Below are positions 42,739-51,382 of a stretch of 64,000 bases of DNA, in pieces. The position numbers and the translations under genes were made by a program. The stretch lies in the NCBI RefSeq assembly GCF_900141865.1, contig NZ_FQYW01000008.1, positions 62,001-126,000 of the forward strand, read 5' to 3'. This stretch comes from Anaerovibrio lipolyticus DSM 3074. Its GTDB lineage: Bacteria; Bacillota; Negativicutes; Selenomonadales; Selenomonadaceae. The notes below the pieces were generated by a model. It was not told the DNA's origin, did no database searches, and saw only the letters and a program-made list of their open reading frames with translations. Within the stretch, counting starts at the first letter, position 1. Each line of letters opens with the position of its first letter.

Positions 42739-43689
42739 TTAAAATTTCTTCAATGCCGCACCGTTGAGATAATCACAGCAATCCCCCTGCCTAAAGCCCT
42801 GCTCCTCCATCTGCCGGATAATGCCGTCACGGATTTTGAACCAGCCCGTAGACCAGTTGCTGAATAGGGTATTTTCTGCCGGAGCACGGCCTATTACACG
42901 CTGTAAAACAATATTCGGGGATAAATGACGTAAAAATAGAATTACCCGCTTTTGGTATTCATCCCTGCCAATAAGCTCCAGTTCCCCCTTTTCGTACTGC
43001 TCCGCCATGACTGTACCCTTTACAATATAAAGGGCATGGAGCTTCACCTGATCCAGCTGGAGAACAGACATTATATGGGCCGCCTCAATGGCATCCCTGT
43101 CCGTATCCCAAGGTAGATTTAAAATCAAATGGGCACAGGTTTGGAGCCCATATTTTTTTACCCTTAAAATAGCGTCAATAAATTCTGCCAGACTATGGCC
43201 ACGATTAATTTTATCCAAAGTATGGTAATTCACTGTCTGAAGTCCCAGTTCCACACAAATATCTATACGATATTTTTTGGCTATATCCTGCATGGAATGC
43301 AAATAATCATCCCGAATACAGTCCGGTCGGGTGGCAATATATACCGCCACTACCCCCTCAGCCTTAGCCGCTTCTTCAAGATAGGCTGTAAATCTGTCCA
43401 AGGGCATATAGGTGTTGCTGAAATTCTGAAGGTAGGGAATAAATTTTGTGGCCTTGTACTTGGGAACGATATGGGCCTTGTTGGCCACAATCTGCTCTGT
43501 TATGGTCATATCAGCCGGCAAATTCTCATAGCCAGTACCAATTTCCCCACAAAATGTACAGCCATCTATTCCACAAGAACCATCCCTGTTTGGGCAGCTG
43601 ACCGGAAGTGCAACAGGCAGCTTGTAGGTCTTCTCCCCATAGCGATTTATCAAATATTCCGAAAATGTATTGTATACTGAGTTAGTCAT
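42739..43689 (-). CDS. TIGR01212-family radical SAM protein (YhcC-like)
   Basis: A 316-residue radical SAM enzyme. The cluster region is CPNRDGSCGIDGCTFC, with the family's spaced Cys pattern; further signatures are LQNFSNTYMPLDRF, YIATRPDCI and VELGLQTVNYHTLDKINRGH. Function in this family is not established; E. coli YhcC is the best-known homologue. It is the first of two same-strand genes with enoyl-CoA hydratase. Confidence 0.88.
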   Translation of the reverse strand: MTNSVYNTFSEYLINRYGEKTYKLPVALPVSCPNRDGSCGIDGCTFCGEIGTGYENLPADMTITEQIVANKAHIVPKYKATKFIPYLQNFSNTYMPLDRFTAYLEEAAKAEGVVAVYIATRPDCIRDDYLHSMQDIAKKYRIDICVELGLQTVNYHTLDKINRGHSLAEFIDAILRVKKYGLQTCAHLILNLPWDTDRDAIEAAHIMSVLQLDQVKLHALYIVKGTVMAEQYEKGELELIGRDEYQKRVILFLRHLSPNIVLQRVIGRAPAENTLFSNWSTGWFKIRDGIIRQMEEQGFRQGDCCDYLNGAALKKF

Positions 43690-43731
43690 AGGTTATTTTC
43701 TCTCCAAAGGAATTTTATATATTACAGTGTA

Positions 43732-45597
43732 TCATTTCAACCTGATATTCACTTCCACAACCCTATCGAAATTCCTGTTCTCATAAGCAAACAACAGGGT
43801 CTGTGGCTGTGGAAGAAGTATGGCATTCACCACTGTCACATCAAAGACCTCTATGTGATACTTTTTATTGAGCTCACGCCAGTTGGTGAATTTGAACCCA
43901 TCAATAACAGCAGATGCCCCCTGCCCCTTTGGAAGCCTATCCCGCCAAAAGGCCGCTGTCTGCTCCTGATACTTTTCCTTGTTCCAATTAAGAAATTCAG
44001 GCCTGTTCTGGCCACTATCCGCAGTAAGGGCATCATAGCGCATCAAATTATCCATAATGAGGCGGTGATTCTCTGCCGACCTATCCATTACATCATCCCT
44101 TGGACCATTGTCCACATTGGCATTTAAAACCATTTTAAAGAAATCCCACAAGTATCCATAGAGATTTTTGGCACTGATGGCCCGTCTGTGATTTCCCAGC
44201 TTTTCCCAGTAGTCAGTAAAGCAGGAATAAAACTTAAAGGCGTTACCACCAAAAAAGTTTTCTATCATATATTCCATGGACTTCAGACAACGTCCAGCGT
44301 TGTGATAAAGCTCAAACACCTGCTCAAAAATATGGAGCCAGCGAATCTCACCATAGTCCATCACATCATTGGACAATACCTCATAGGGGCCAATATCCAT
44401 GTATTCATAATGGTACTCCTCCACCATATCCATCATGGCAGAACCCTTTAAGAATTTCAAAAAGCCCAGCTGCAGCATATCGGTATGGAGAGCGTACAAA
44501 TCATTAAAGGACTGGCCAAAGGAGTCCAAATCCTCTCCAGGTAGGCCAATAATCAAATCCGTGTGGATATGGATATTATGGTTTTTTTGCAGTGCCTTTA
44601 TATTTTTGCAGATATCCTCCCAATGATTTACCCGGGAAATTCGCTTTAAAACCTCTTTATTGGTGGTCTGAACCCCGATTTCCAGCTGAACCCTGCCCTT
44701 TGGCATGGATTGCAGTACCTCTACGGTTTCCCCATCAAGATAATCCACTGCCACCTCAAAATGAAAATTGGTGCGGCAAGTCGCTGGCAAATCCCTGATA
44801 TATTCAATTATTGGCAAAAAATGGGATTTTTTAGCGTTAAATGTACGGTCCACAAATTTTACCTGACGCACATTATGAGAAACAAAGAAATTCAGCTCCT
44901 TAAATACCTCATCCAAGGGACGGTAACGAACCCCGGCGGTGGCACAGGAAAGACAGTAGGCACAGGAAAAGGGACATCCACGGGAGGTTTCATAATAGAG
45001 AATCTTCTCCTTAATATCCTCCATTTCCTCATCAATATAAGGAAATGGCAGCTCCAATTTGGAAGGCTCCAGCCTATTCATAACCGTTACAGCCTGACCT
45101 GGGTAAATTACATCCTCGGCTGTAGCCTCCAATGCCCCTCCCCGCCAGGCAATTCCAGGATTTTGGGGTTCAACTGTGAGCTTTCTTTCATTATTAATAG
45201 CCCCATGATTAATAATAAGGTCCAGAAGCTCCATAATAGCTTCCTCACCCTCACCACAAACCACGAAGTCCACGGCAGGATTGGTCCTCATAAAATCAGT
45301 CACTTCATAGGAAACCTCCGGCCCACCGCAAATTATAAGTGTATTAGGCAAAACCTTCCTCACCAGTGGGAGAGTATGTTTTATTAGTTCAATGTTCCAT
45401 ATATAGCAGGAAACACCAATTATATCCGGCTTGTGACCATATATTTCACTGAGAATATCCGGCACATAATTATTTATGGTAAGCTCCAAAAGCTCCGACT
45501 CAATATTAAGCTTGGCGACCGCCTGACGCAGATACCGAACTGACAGGGAGGTGTGGGAAAATTTGGCATTGAATGCCAGCCAAAGAATTTTTTTCAT
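43732..45597 (-). CDS. B12-binding radical SAM protein with DUF4080
   Basis: A 621-residue protein. The N-terminal Rossmann-like cobalamin-binding domain (about 1-140) starts ILWLAFNAKFSHTSLSVRYL, includes DIIGVSCYIWNIELIKHTL and ICGGPEVSYE, and lacks the DxHxxG base-off motif. The radical SAM core has SRGCPFSCAYCLSC (CxxxCxxC), and the C-terminal ~200 residues are the DUF4080 extension. Such enzymes often methylate unactivated carbons or modify tRNA or peptides; the substrate is unknown. ATG 45597 follows GGAG by 8 nt; ATG 45654 has no site. It is divergent from a Nif11-like small protein gene. Confidence 0.87.
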   Translation of the reverse strand: MKKILWLAFNAKFSHTSLSVRYLRQAVAKLNIESELLELTINNYVPDILSEIYGHKPDIIGVSCYIWNIELIKHTLPLVRKVLPNTLIICGGPEVSYEVTDFMRTNPAVDFVVCGEGEEAIMELLDLIINHGAINNERKLTVEPQNPGIAWRGGALEATAEDVIYPGQAVTVMNRLEPSKLELPFPYIDEEMEDIKEKILYYETSRGCPFSCAYCLSCATAGVRYRPLDEVFKELNFFVSHNVRQVKFVDRTFNAKKSHFLPIIEYIRDLPATCRTNFHFEVAVDYLDGETVEVLQSMPKGRVQLEIGVQTTNKEVLKRISRVNHWEDICKNIKALQKNHNIHIHTDLIIGLPGEDLDSFGQSFNDLYALHTDMLQLGFLKFLKGSAMMDMVEEYHYEYMDIGPYEVLSNDVMDYGEIRWLHIFEQVFELYHNAGRCLKSMEYMIENFFGGNAFKFYSCFTDYWEKLGNHRRAISAKNLYGYLWDFFKMVLNANVDNGPRDDVMDRSAENHRLIMDNLMRYDALTADSGQNRPEFLNWNKEKYQEQTAAFWRDRLPKGQGASAVIDGFKFTNWRELNKKYHIEVFDVTVVNAILLPQPQTLLFAYENRNFDRVVEVNIRLK

Positions 45598-45738
45598 AAT
45601 CTTGCTCCATTGGAAAAGCCCATCAGAAAAATTTTGCCTATAGCATATTTTCACCAGTTGGGTTATAATGTGAAAGGATATGTACCGTTGTGAACGAATA
45701 CATACGACGGAATATGATAAAAAGGAATGTGATTAATA

Positions 45739-46011
45739 ATGATACCTGAAAAGTTTATGCAGATTGGTGCTGCAATTATGCAGAACCCTGAGATGCTCCA
45801 GAAGCTCAGCGAAGCAAAGAGCCCTCAGGAGGCTTATGAAATCGTAAAGGGCCTGTTGGACGGCATGACCATGGAGGAATTCATGGCTACCGCGGCTACT
45901 CTGGCTCCACTTATCCCTGCTGACCTCACCGATGAGCAGCTGGCTGCTATGCCTGCCGGCAACATCATCAGGGCCTTCAAGGGCTGGGTAAAGGATTTGC
46001 CAACAGCATAA
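45739..46011 (+). CDS. Nif11-like small protein
   Basis: A 90-residue protein. Residues about 16-50 (NPEMLQKLSEAKSPQEAYEIV ... GMTMEEF) resemble the helical Nif11 / nitrile-hydratase-like leader fold (NP-x-L-x2-KL-x3-SPEEA). Then LTDEQLAAMPAGN resembles the leader end LSDEELEAVAGG of Nif11-type natural-product precursors, leaving NIIRAFKGWVKDLPTA as a hypothetical core. The core has no Cys and a single Thr, which argues against a lanthipeptide. Codons are those of a highly expressed gene. A TATAAT box lies at 45664-45669. It may instead be a conserved cellular small protein. Confidence 0.6.
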   Translation: MIPEKFMQIGAAIMQNPEMLQKLSEAKSPQEAYEIVKGLLDGMTMEEFMATAATLAPLIPADLTDEQLAAMPAGNIIRAFKGWVKDLPTA

Positions 46012-46039
46012 TCCAATCGCAATTTTATTTATCTACACT

Positions 46040-46072
46040 AAAGGGACTGCCTAAGCAGTCCCTTTTATTTTT
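46040..46072. terminator. Bidirectional terminator
   Basis: AAAGGGACTGC (46040-46050), loop CTAA, GCAGTCCCTTT (46055-46065), then T-rich. It closes the small-protein gene and the convergent PurF-like gene. Confidence 0.88.
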
Positions 46073-47495
46073 ATTCCTTACCAGTCCAGCAATAGGTGCA
46101 GACCTTGTCTTTATCAATGCCGATGGCTTCAAGAGTACCCTCCAGTGACTGATAGCCCAGAGAATCAAACTTGAACATTTCACAGATACGCTTCAGCATA
46201 CACTGCCCTCGCTCTGTGGTGGCATCCGCATATTCATCAATATGCTTAACCCCCTCATCCCCCTCCAGATCCTGAATAACCCGGCGGGCCAACAGCTCAT
46301 GCTCACCCTTGCTGGAGGAGAAGTTAAGATACTTACAACCGTACATAATTGGTGGGCAGGCACTGCGCATGTGTACCTCCTTGGCTCCGCTTTTGTAGAG
46401 GAAATCTACAGTTTCCCGAAGCTGGGTTCCCCGCACAATGGAATCATCCACAAAGAGCAGCTTCTTTCCCTTAATAAGCTCCGGAACAGGAATCTGCTTC
46501 ATCTTGGCCACCTGGTTGCGAATCTTCTGGGTAGTTGGCATGAAGGAACGGGACCAGGTAGGAGTGTACTTGATAAACGGGCGGGCAAATTCATTGCCAC
46601 TTTCGTTGGCATAGCCAATGGCATGGGGAATACCAGAATCTGGAACGCCAGCCACATAATCAAGCTCTGGCAAATCGCCCCGCTTTCTTTCCTCACGGGC
46701 CATAATTTTGCCATTATTGACACGCATAACCTCAACGTTCTTGCCCTCATAGGAGGAAGTAGGATAGCCATAATAGGTCCATAGGAAGGCACAAACCTTC
46801 ATATCCTTGGATGCAGGCGAAATGGTGCCAATACCACAGGAATTCATGCGAACGATTTCCCTTGGCCCCAGCTCATAGAACTTGTCATAGCCCATTTTCT
46901 GGAAGGCAAAATCCTCAAAGGACACGCAATAGCCATCATTGTTCTTGCCCAAAATAACTGGCAGACGCCCCACCTTGTCACGGGCAGCAATAATCTCACC
47001 ATCCTCAGTGAGAATCAATATGGTTATGGAGCCCTCAATAATATCCTGGGCATGAAGAATGCCGGATACAATATCATCCTTTTCATTAATAAGGGCCGCC
47101 ACCAACTCGGTGGAATTAATCTCGCCGGAGCTCATGGCCATAAACTGGTGATTCTTGTCCTTGAAATAATGCTTCAAAATAGCATCCGTATTATTAATAA
47201 TACCTACAGTGGTTATACCATAAAGGCCCATGTGAGAGCGCACCAAAAGCGGCTGGGGATCCGTATCACTTATGCAGCCAATACCGCTGGTGCCATTAAA
47301 GGAGAAAAGCTCCTTTTCAAATTTGGTTCTAAAAGGAGTCTTGTCAATGGAATGAATCTGACGCTGGAAGCCCTTAACGGCATCGTGAATTAACATACCA
47401 CCACATTTTGTACCCAAATGCGAATGATAATCCAGACCAAAGAAAAGGTCCACCACACAATCCCTATGGGACACTACACCAAAAAATCCACCCAT
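46071..47495 (-). CDS. PurF-like amidophosphoribosyltransferase paralogue lacking Cys1
   Basis: A 474-residue protein aligning with glutamine-PRPP amidotransferase over its whole length. The phosphoribosyltransferase domain has the PRPP loop LLFVDDSIVRGTQLRE, and the [4Fe-4S] ligands are recognisable (KVCAFLW, RSACPPI and the terminal CTYC). The N-terminus reads MGGFFGV, whereas active enzymes expose Cys after Met removal (MCGIFG). Without this nucleophile the glutaminase half should be inactive. It may use free ammonia, act on another acceptor or be regulatory. Whether a canonical purF exists elsewhere is unknown. Its location is not with other purine genes. Confidence 0.82.
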   Translation of the reverse strand: MGGFFGVVSHRDCVVDLFFGLDYHSHLGTKCGGMLIHDAVKGFQRQIHSIDKTPFRTKFEKELFSFNGTSGIGCISDTDPQPLLVRSHMGLYGITTVGIINNTDAILKHYFKDKNHQFMAMSSGEINSTELVAALINEKDDIVSGILHAQDIIEGSITILILTEDGEIIAARDKVGRLPVILGKNNDGYCVSFEDFAFQKMGYDKFYELGPREIVRMNSCGIGTISPASKDMKVCAFLWTYYGYPTSSYEGKNVEVMRVNNGKIMAREERKRGDLPELDYVAGVPDSGIPHAIGYANESGNEFARPFIKYTPTWSRSFMPTTQKIRNQVAKMKQIPVPELIKGKKLLFVDDSIVRGTQLRETVDFLYKSGAKEVHMRSACPPIMYGCKYLNFSSSKGEHELLARRVIQDLEGDEGVKHIDEYADATTERGQCMLKRICEMFKFDSLGYQSLEGTLEAIGIDKDKVCTYCWTGKE

Positions 47496-47549
47496 CGATA
47501 ACTCTCCTTCCGATGTAAAAAGCTAGACTATTTAGTTCTGGTCAAATGC

Positions 47550-48419
47550 TTAATAAAAAATATCCAGAACCTGAGGTACAGTTTCAATTTTCAAAGGCAG
47601 CTTAGGCCCCACCTCACCATCAATATCGCTGGTAAGCTCCTCAGAGCACTCCACCTCAAAGGTAGAGGCCTGACGATAAATAACCTCCTTGCGCTGGGAA
47701 ATGTCCTTTCCCGCCAAAAGCTCTGTGGTAACAATCATCAAATCTGCCACATTGCACTGCTTCATAATGATAAGGTCCAGCACACCATCCTGAACACTGG
47801 CCTGAACCGCCACTTTTTTGAAGCTGGCCACCACGCTGGAATTAACTACCAAAAAGAGAAAGGCCTTCTCGTGAATTTCTTCCTTTTCCATGCGCACAGT
47901 AAGGTCAAAGGCCCTAAACTGAGGCAGAGTTTTCAACCCATGCACATAATAGGCCATTTTACCAAAGGCATTTTTCAATCGTGTATCCACCTCATGGGCA
48001 ATGGAAGTAACCATACCCGCACTGGCTACATTAATAAAGTAAGTATCTCCCACCTTGCCCAGATCTATTTTCATGGTCTGCCCGGAAGCAATACGGTCAA
48101 AGTATTCATCTGTGTCAAGGTGCAGGAAGGTGGCAAAATCGTTGGAGGTACCCGTGCCGATAATTCCCATAGGAATGTTCAGCTTCTCCCTCATTATGAG
48201 GTTCACAATCTCGTGAACAGTACCATCTCCACCGGCAGCAATAATACCATCTGGCGCCGCAAGCCTTATAAAATCAACTAAATCTGCATTTTCCGGGGTG
48301 GTTCTGTAAGGAATCACCATACAGCCACGGCTCTGGAGCTTATATATTATTTCATCAAGGCGCTTCTTGAAAACGGCCTTGCCGGAAACCGGATTATATA
48401 CCAAAACCAGTTTTTTCAT
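47550..48419 (-). CDS. Diacylglycerol kinase family lipid kinase (YegS-like)
   Basis: A 289-residue kinase. The ATP site is VYNPVSGKA at the start and AAGGDGTVHEIVN with the GGDGT signature; MGIIGTGTSNDFATFL completes the catalytic domain, followed by the beta-rich C-terminal domain. The family phosphorylates diacylglycerol or similar lipids and often works in phospholipid recycling. ATG 48419 begins the conserved strand; the frame extends to 48446 but neither start has a strong ribosome site. It follows a MOP-family flippase on the same strand. Confidence 0.85.
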   Translation of the reverse strand: MKKLVLVYNPVSGKAVFKKRLDEIIYKLQSRGCMVIPYRTTPENADLVDFIRLAAPDGIIAAGGDGTVHEIVNLIMREKLNIPMGIIGTGTSNDFATFLHLDTDEYFDRIASGQTMKIDLGKVGDTYFINVASAGMVTSIAHEVDTRLKNAFGKMAYYVHGLKTLPQFRAFDLTVRMEKEEIHEKAFLFLVVNSSVVASFKKVAVQASVQDGVLDLIIMKQCNVADLMIVTTELLAGKDISQRKEVIYRQASTFEVECSEELTSDIDGEVGPKLPLKIETVPQVLDIFY

Positions 48420-48467
48420 TATCTTAAACTCGGCCTTTCTATTCAAAACAAAAATTCGTCAAATTAA

Positions 48468-50159
48468 TCAGCCCTTATATACACCCAGCTTGTGCATGGC
48501 CTTGATGCCAAAACGGCCAATCATCGGAATACGGGCCATATCCTCCTCCATCATACCGCCAATAAGGAGCAATACCGCCAAATAAACCACACAACCCAGC
48601 AAACAAGCACCAAAGGTGGAAATAACATTGCTGCCCCAGGCCGCCAGGGTATAATCGTAGAAATACCACACAGAAGCCGCCATAAACACAGAGGCCACAA
48701 TGGTCTTTAAAAGCTGAGGAATTTCCATACGATAGCCTATGTATTTATATATAAAGAACATATTTATAACAGCCGCCACACCCATGTCGGCAGCAGTTGC
48801 CCAGGCTGCACCCATAATTCCCAGCCAAGGCTTGGCAACAAGTGTCCAGTTAAGAATAACCTTGGCCACAGCCGCCACAATCATATTAACCATAGGAATA
48901 GAAGGATGCCCCAAGCCCTGAAGCACCGCAGTGGACACCTGATGGAGTCCCAGCAAAACAATGCTTACAGCAGAAACCATAATGGCAGGCCCCGCATTTG
49001 GTGCATTATAAATTAATGAAGCAATTGGGGTAGCCAAAACAAATACCACCACAAAGGCAGGGAAACAAACCGCATTGGAAATACGGATACCAGATGCAGT
49101 CTGACTAAATACCAGCTTGGCATCCTGGAGGGCTCTTGCCTTGGAAATGGCCGGCACAAGACTTACTGCCAGAGAAGCTGTGATAATAGTAGCCAAATTA
49201 ACAAGCGGCACCGCCATACCAGTGAGATAACCGAACAGCTCGGTGGCTTCATTGACACTGTAGCCTGCCACCTCAAGTCGCTGTGGCACAATGGCCAGAT
49301 CCAGATTGGACACTACAGGCAGCATGATGCTGGCGGCAGATACAGGCAAGGACAGTGCGAAAATACGCTTGATGATTCCCCAGTTGGAGGTTTTTTCAGT
49401 ATCCGGAAGTGGCTTCAGCTCATGGCCAAATTCACTTACAATATCCTTTTCCAGCTTCCAGTGGAAATATACCAGCACAATAAGTCCCGTCACAGCACCG
49501 GCAAAGGCACCCAGACTGGCACCAGCCGCTGCATAATCCAGACCATAAGGCAGGAACAGGCTGGCAAACATTATCATGGTAACTACGCGGAATATCTGCT
49601 CCACAATCTGGGACACAGCTGTTGGCGTCATACGCTGCCAACCCTGTAAATAACCACGGGAGCTGGCCAACAGGGTTACGAAGAAAATAGCAGGAGCCAG
49701 TGCCACAACTGACCAGTAGGCACGGGCATCACGAATAAAATGGAAATCAATGAGCCACTGGGCGCCGAAATACGTCAGCAACGAAAATATAATACCCGTC
49801 ATGAACATCAAGGACATGGATACCTTAAATACCCGCTTGGCCCCCAATATATCCTTTAGAGCTACTCTTTCAGCTGTAATGATTGAAATAGCCACCGGAA
49901 CACCGGCTGTGGATACACTTAAGGCGAAAAAATAAATTGGGAAGGCCATCTGATAAAGTCCGATACCTTCACCGCCCAAAATTCGGGAAACAAAAATCCA
50001 GTTAAGGGAACCAATGACCTTTACCACAATGCCGGCAACAGTCAAAATCAAGGTACCCTTAAGCAAAGATTCGCCTTTATTATTTTTATTGTTTTCAGAA
50101 GCTTCCTGATTACTAATCTTGCTCACACCCTCATAGGTTATAAAATAGTTGTACGCCAC
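48468..50159 (-). CDS. MOP-superfamily polysaccharide/lipid flippase (SpoVB/MurJ-like)
   Basis: A 563-residue membrane protein with 14 predicted helices. After a 30-residue polar N-terminus it opens LLKGTLILTVAGIVVKVIGSLNWIFVSRILGGEGIGLYQM, the hallmark of the SpoVB/YtgP branch of oligosaccharide-lipid flippases. In non-spore-formers this branch moves cell-wall or polysaccharide lipid-linked units. The start is uncertain: GTG 50159 opens the frame, and GTG 50126 is another choice; neither has an ideal site. No sporulation genes are visible in this window. Confidence 0.83.
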   Translation of the reverse strand: MAYNYFITYEGVSKISNQEASENNKNNKGESLLKGTLILTVAGIVVKVIGSLNWIFVSRILGGEGIGLYQMAFPIYFFALSVSTAGVPVAISIITAERVALKDILGAKRVFKVSMSLMFMTGIIFSLLTYFGAQWLIDFHFIRDARAYWSVVALAPAIFFVTLLASSRGYLQGWQRMTPTAVSQIVEQIFRVVTMIMFASLFLPYGLDYAAAGASLGAFAGAVTGLIVLVYFHWKLEKDIVSEFGHELKPLPDTEKTSNWGIIKRIFALSLPVSAASIMLPVVSNLDLAIVPQRLEVAGYSVNEATELFGYLTGMAVPLVNLATIITASLAVSLVPAISKARALQDAKLVFSQTASGIRISNAVCFPAFVVVFVLATPIASLIYNAPNAGPAIMVSAVSIVLLGLHQVSTAVLQGLGHPSIPMVNMIVAAVAKVILNWTLVAKPWLGIMGAAWATAADMGVAAVINMFFIYKYIGYRMEIPQLLKTIVASVFMAASVWYFYDYTLAAWGSNVISTFGACLLGCVVYLAVLLLIGGMMEEDMARIPMIGRFGIKAMHKLGVYKG

Positions 50160-50281
50160 CCTAAAATTATGCTTTAATATTAGGTGTAGCTGTTTAATTC
50201 TTATGTGATGGCATAATAAGCCATGCTAAAAAATTATATCACTTACAGTCATAGACTGCAAGCACGCGAGGAGTCTATAAC

Positions 50282-51115
50282 ATGGAGATAAATATCGTAA
50301 ATTTCAACACAACCATAGGGGTTAAAAAACCGCGGACCATTCAGGGTATGGCCAATACCAGTAACTGCCCTTTCTGTGATGTAGAGCATCTGGTGGGTAT
50401 TATCGAAACAGATGACAACATTATATTATTGAAGAATAAATATAATGTGATGGAACCCTCAGACCAGCTGGTACTTATTGAAACAGACCAATGTAAATCA
50501 GACATCCCTGATTACTCAAGGGAGCAGATGCGACGTGTTATACACATGGGCGTAAAACACTGGATAAAAATGCTGAACTGCGGTAAATACCGCTCCGTTA
50601 TTTTCTTTAAAAATTTTGGTCCCATGTCGGGAGGCACAATTCAGCATCCCCACATGCAGCTGGTGGGTTACCCGGAGCTTGACCCGGACCTGATGTTTGA
50701 CCCTGTGGAATTTGAGGGGTTGAAAATCTTTGAAGACAAGGGTGTGGAGCTGAACACCTCTACGAATCCGCGTATTGGCTTTTCCGAGTACAATCTGGTG
50801 CTTCATGATGAAGCTTACACTGATAAGGACACTACTGCTTCTGTGGCCCTTATGCCCAAGGATGATAGCCTTAATTTGTTGGCTGACCTAATAAAAGAAA
50901 CTGTTACCTTTATGAAGGGGTACTTTAAACGACCAAATTTCAGCTATAACCTTTTTTTTTATAATGTTGAAAAAAAGATGCGGGTTAAAATTATGCCAAG
51001 ATTTGCCACCCCGCCAATGTATGTAGGCTACAATATTCACCTGCGCCCCACCTCTATTCCTGACTTTGCTGAAAACTTGAGAGCACATTTGGAAAACCAG
51101 GGATACATAAAATAA
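50282..51115 (+). CDS. GalT-like nucleotidyltransferase-fold protein (DUF4931)
   Basis: A 277-residue protein of the histidine-triad superfamily. CPFC at residues 29-32 and a motif IQHPHMQLVG (residues 122-131) correspond to the zinc and active-site regions of galactose-1-phosphate uridylyltransferase, where the loop is HPHxQ. It matches the DUF4931 group by overall pattern. The reaction is unknown; nucleotidyl or phosphoryl transfer through the central His is expected. GAGGAG precedes the ATG. It is a single gene ended by a terminator. Confidence 0.7.
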   Translation: MEINIVNFNTTIGVKKPRTIQGMANTSNCPFCDVEHLVGIIETDDNIILLKNKYNVMEPSDQLVLIETDQCKSDIPDYSREQMRRVIHMGVKHWIKMLNCGKYRSVIFFKNFGPMSGGTIQHPHMQLVGYPELDPDLMFDPVEFEGLKIFEDKGVELNTSTNPRIGFSEYNLVLHDEAYTDKDTTASVALMPKDDSLNLLADLIKETVTFMKGYFKRPNFSYNLFFYNVEKKMRVKIMPRFATPPMYVGYNIHLRPTSIPDFAENLRAHLENQGYIK

Positions 51116-51172
51116 TTAAAGGCTAAATGTCTATTCGTATTAATCTAATGTCCACAAATCGCAGTATACGTT

Positions 51173-51208
51173 AAGATGGAACATATACATTTTTGTTCCA
51201 TCTTTTTT
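51173..51208 (+). terminator. Terminator
   Basis: AAGATGGAACA (51173-51183) and TGTTCCATCTT (51194-51204), then TTTT. Confidence 0.9.
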
Positions 51209-51382
51209 ATTTTTATCCTAACTTAATTCATAAAGAACCGATGAATACTAGCTCTTTTAAAATTGTTTGCTGTTTTAATTCATGTTACAAGTTTACACAT
51301 TTTTATAGTAAAATGTCTTTCCTTTTTATTTTTTATGTGCTATAATTACGCTCGTATACTAAAAAGAAAAGAGGTTTTCATT

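Noticed and set aside
44710-45387. Long plus-strand open frame of 225 codons
   Set aside because: It lies fully antisense to the DUF4080 radical SAM gene, has no ribosome site and its composition is that of a reversed coding strand.
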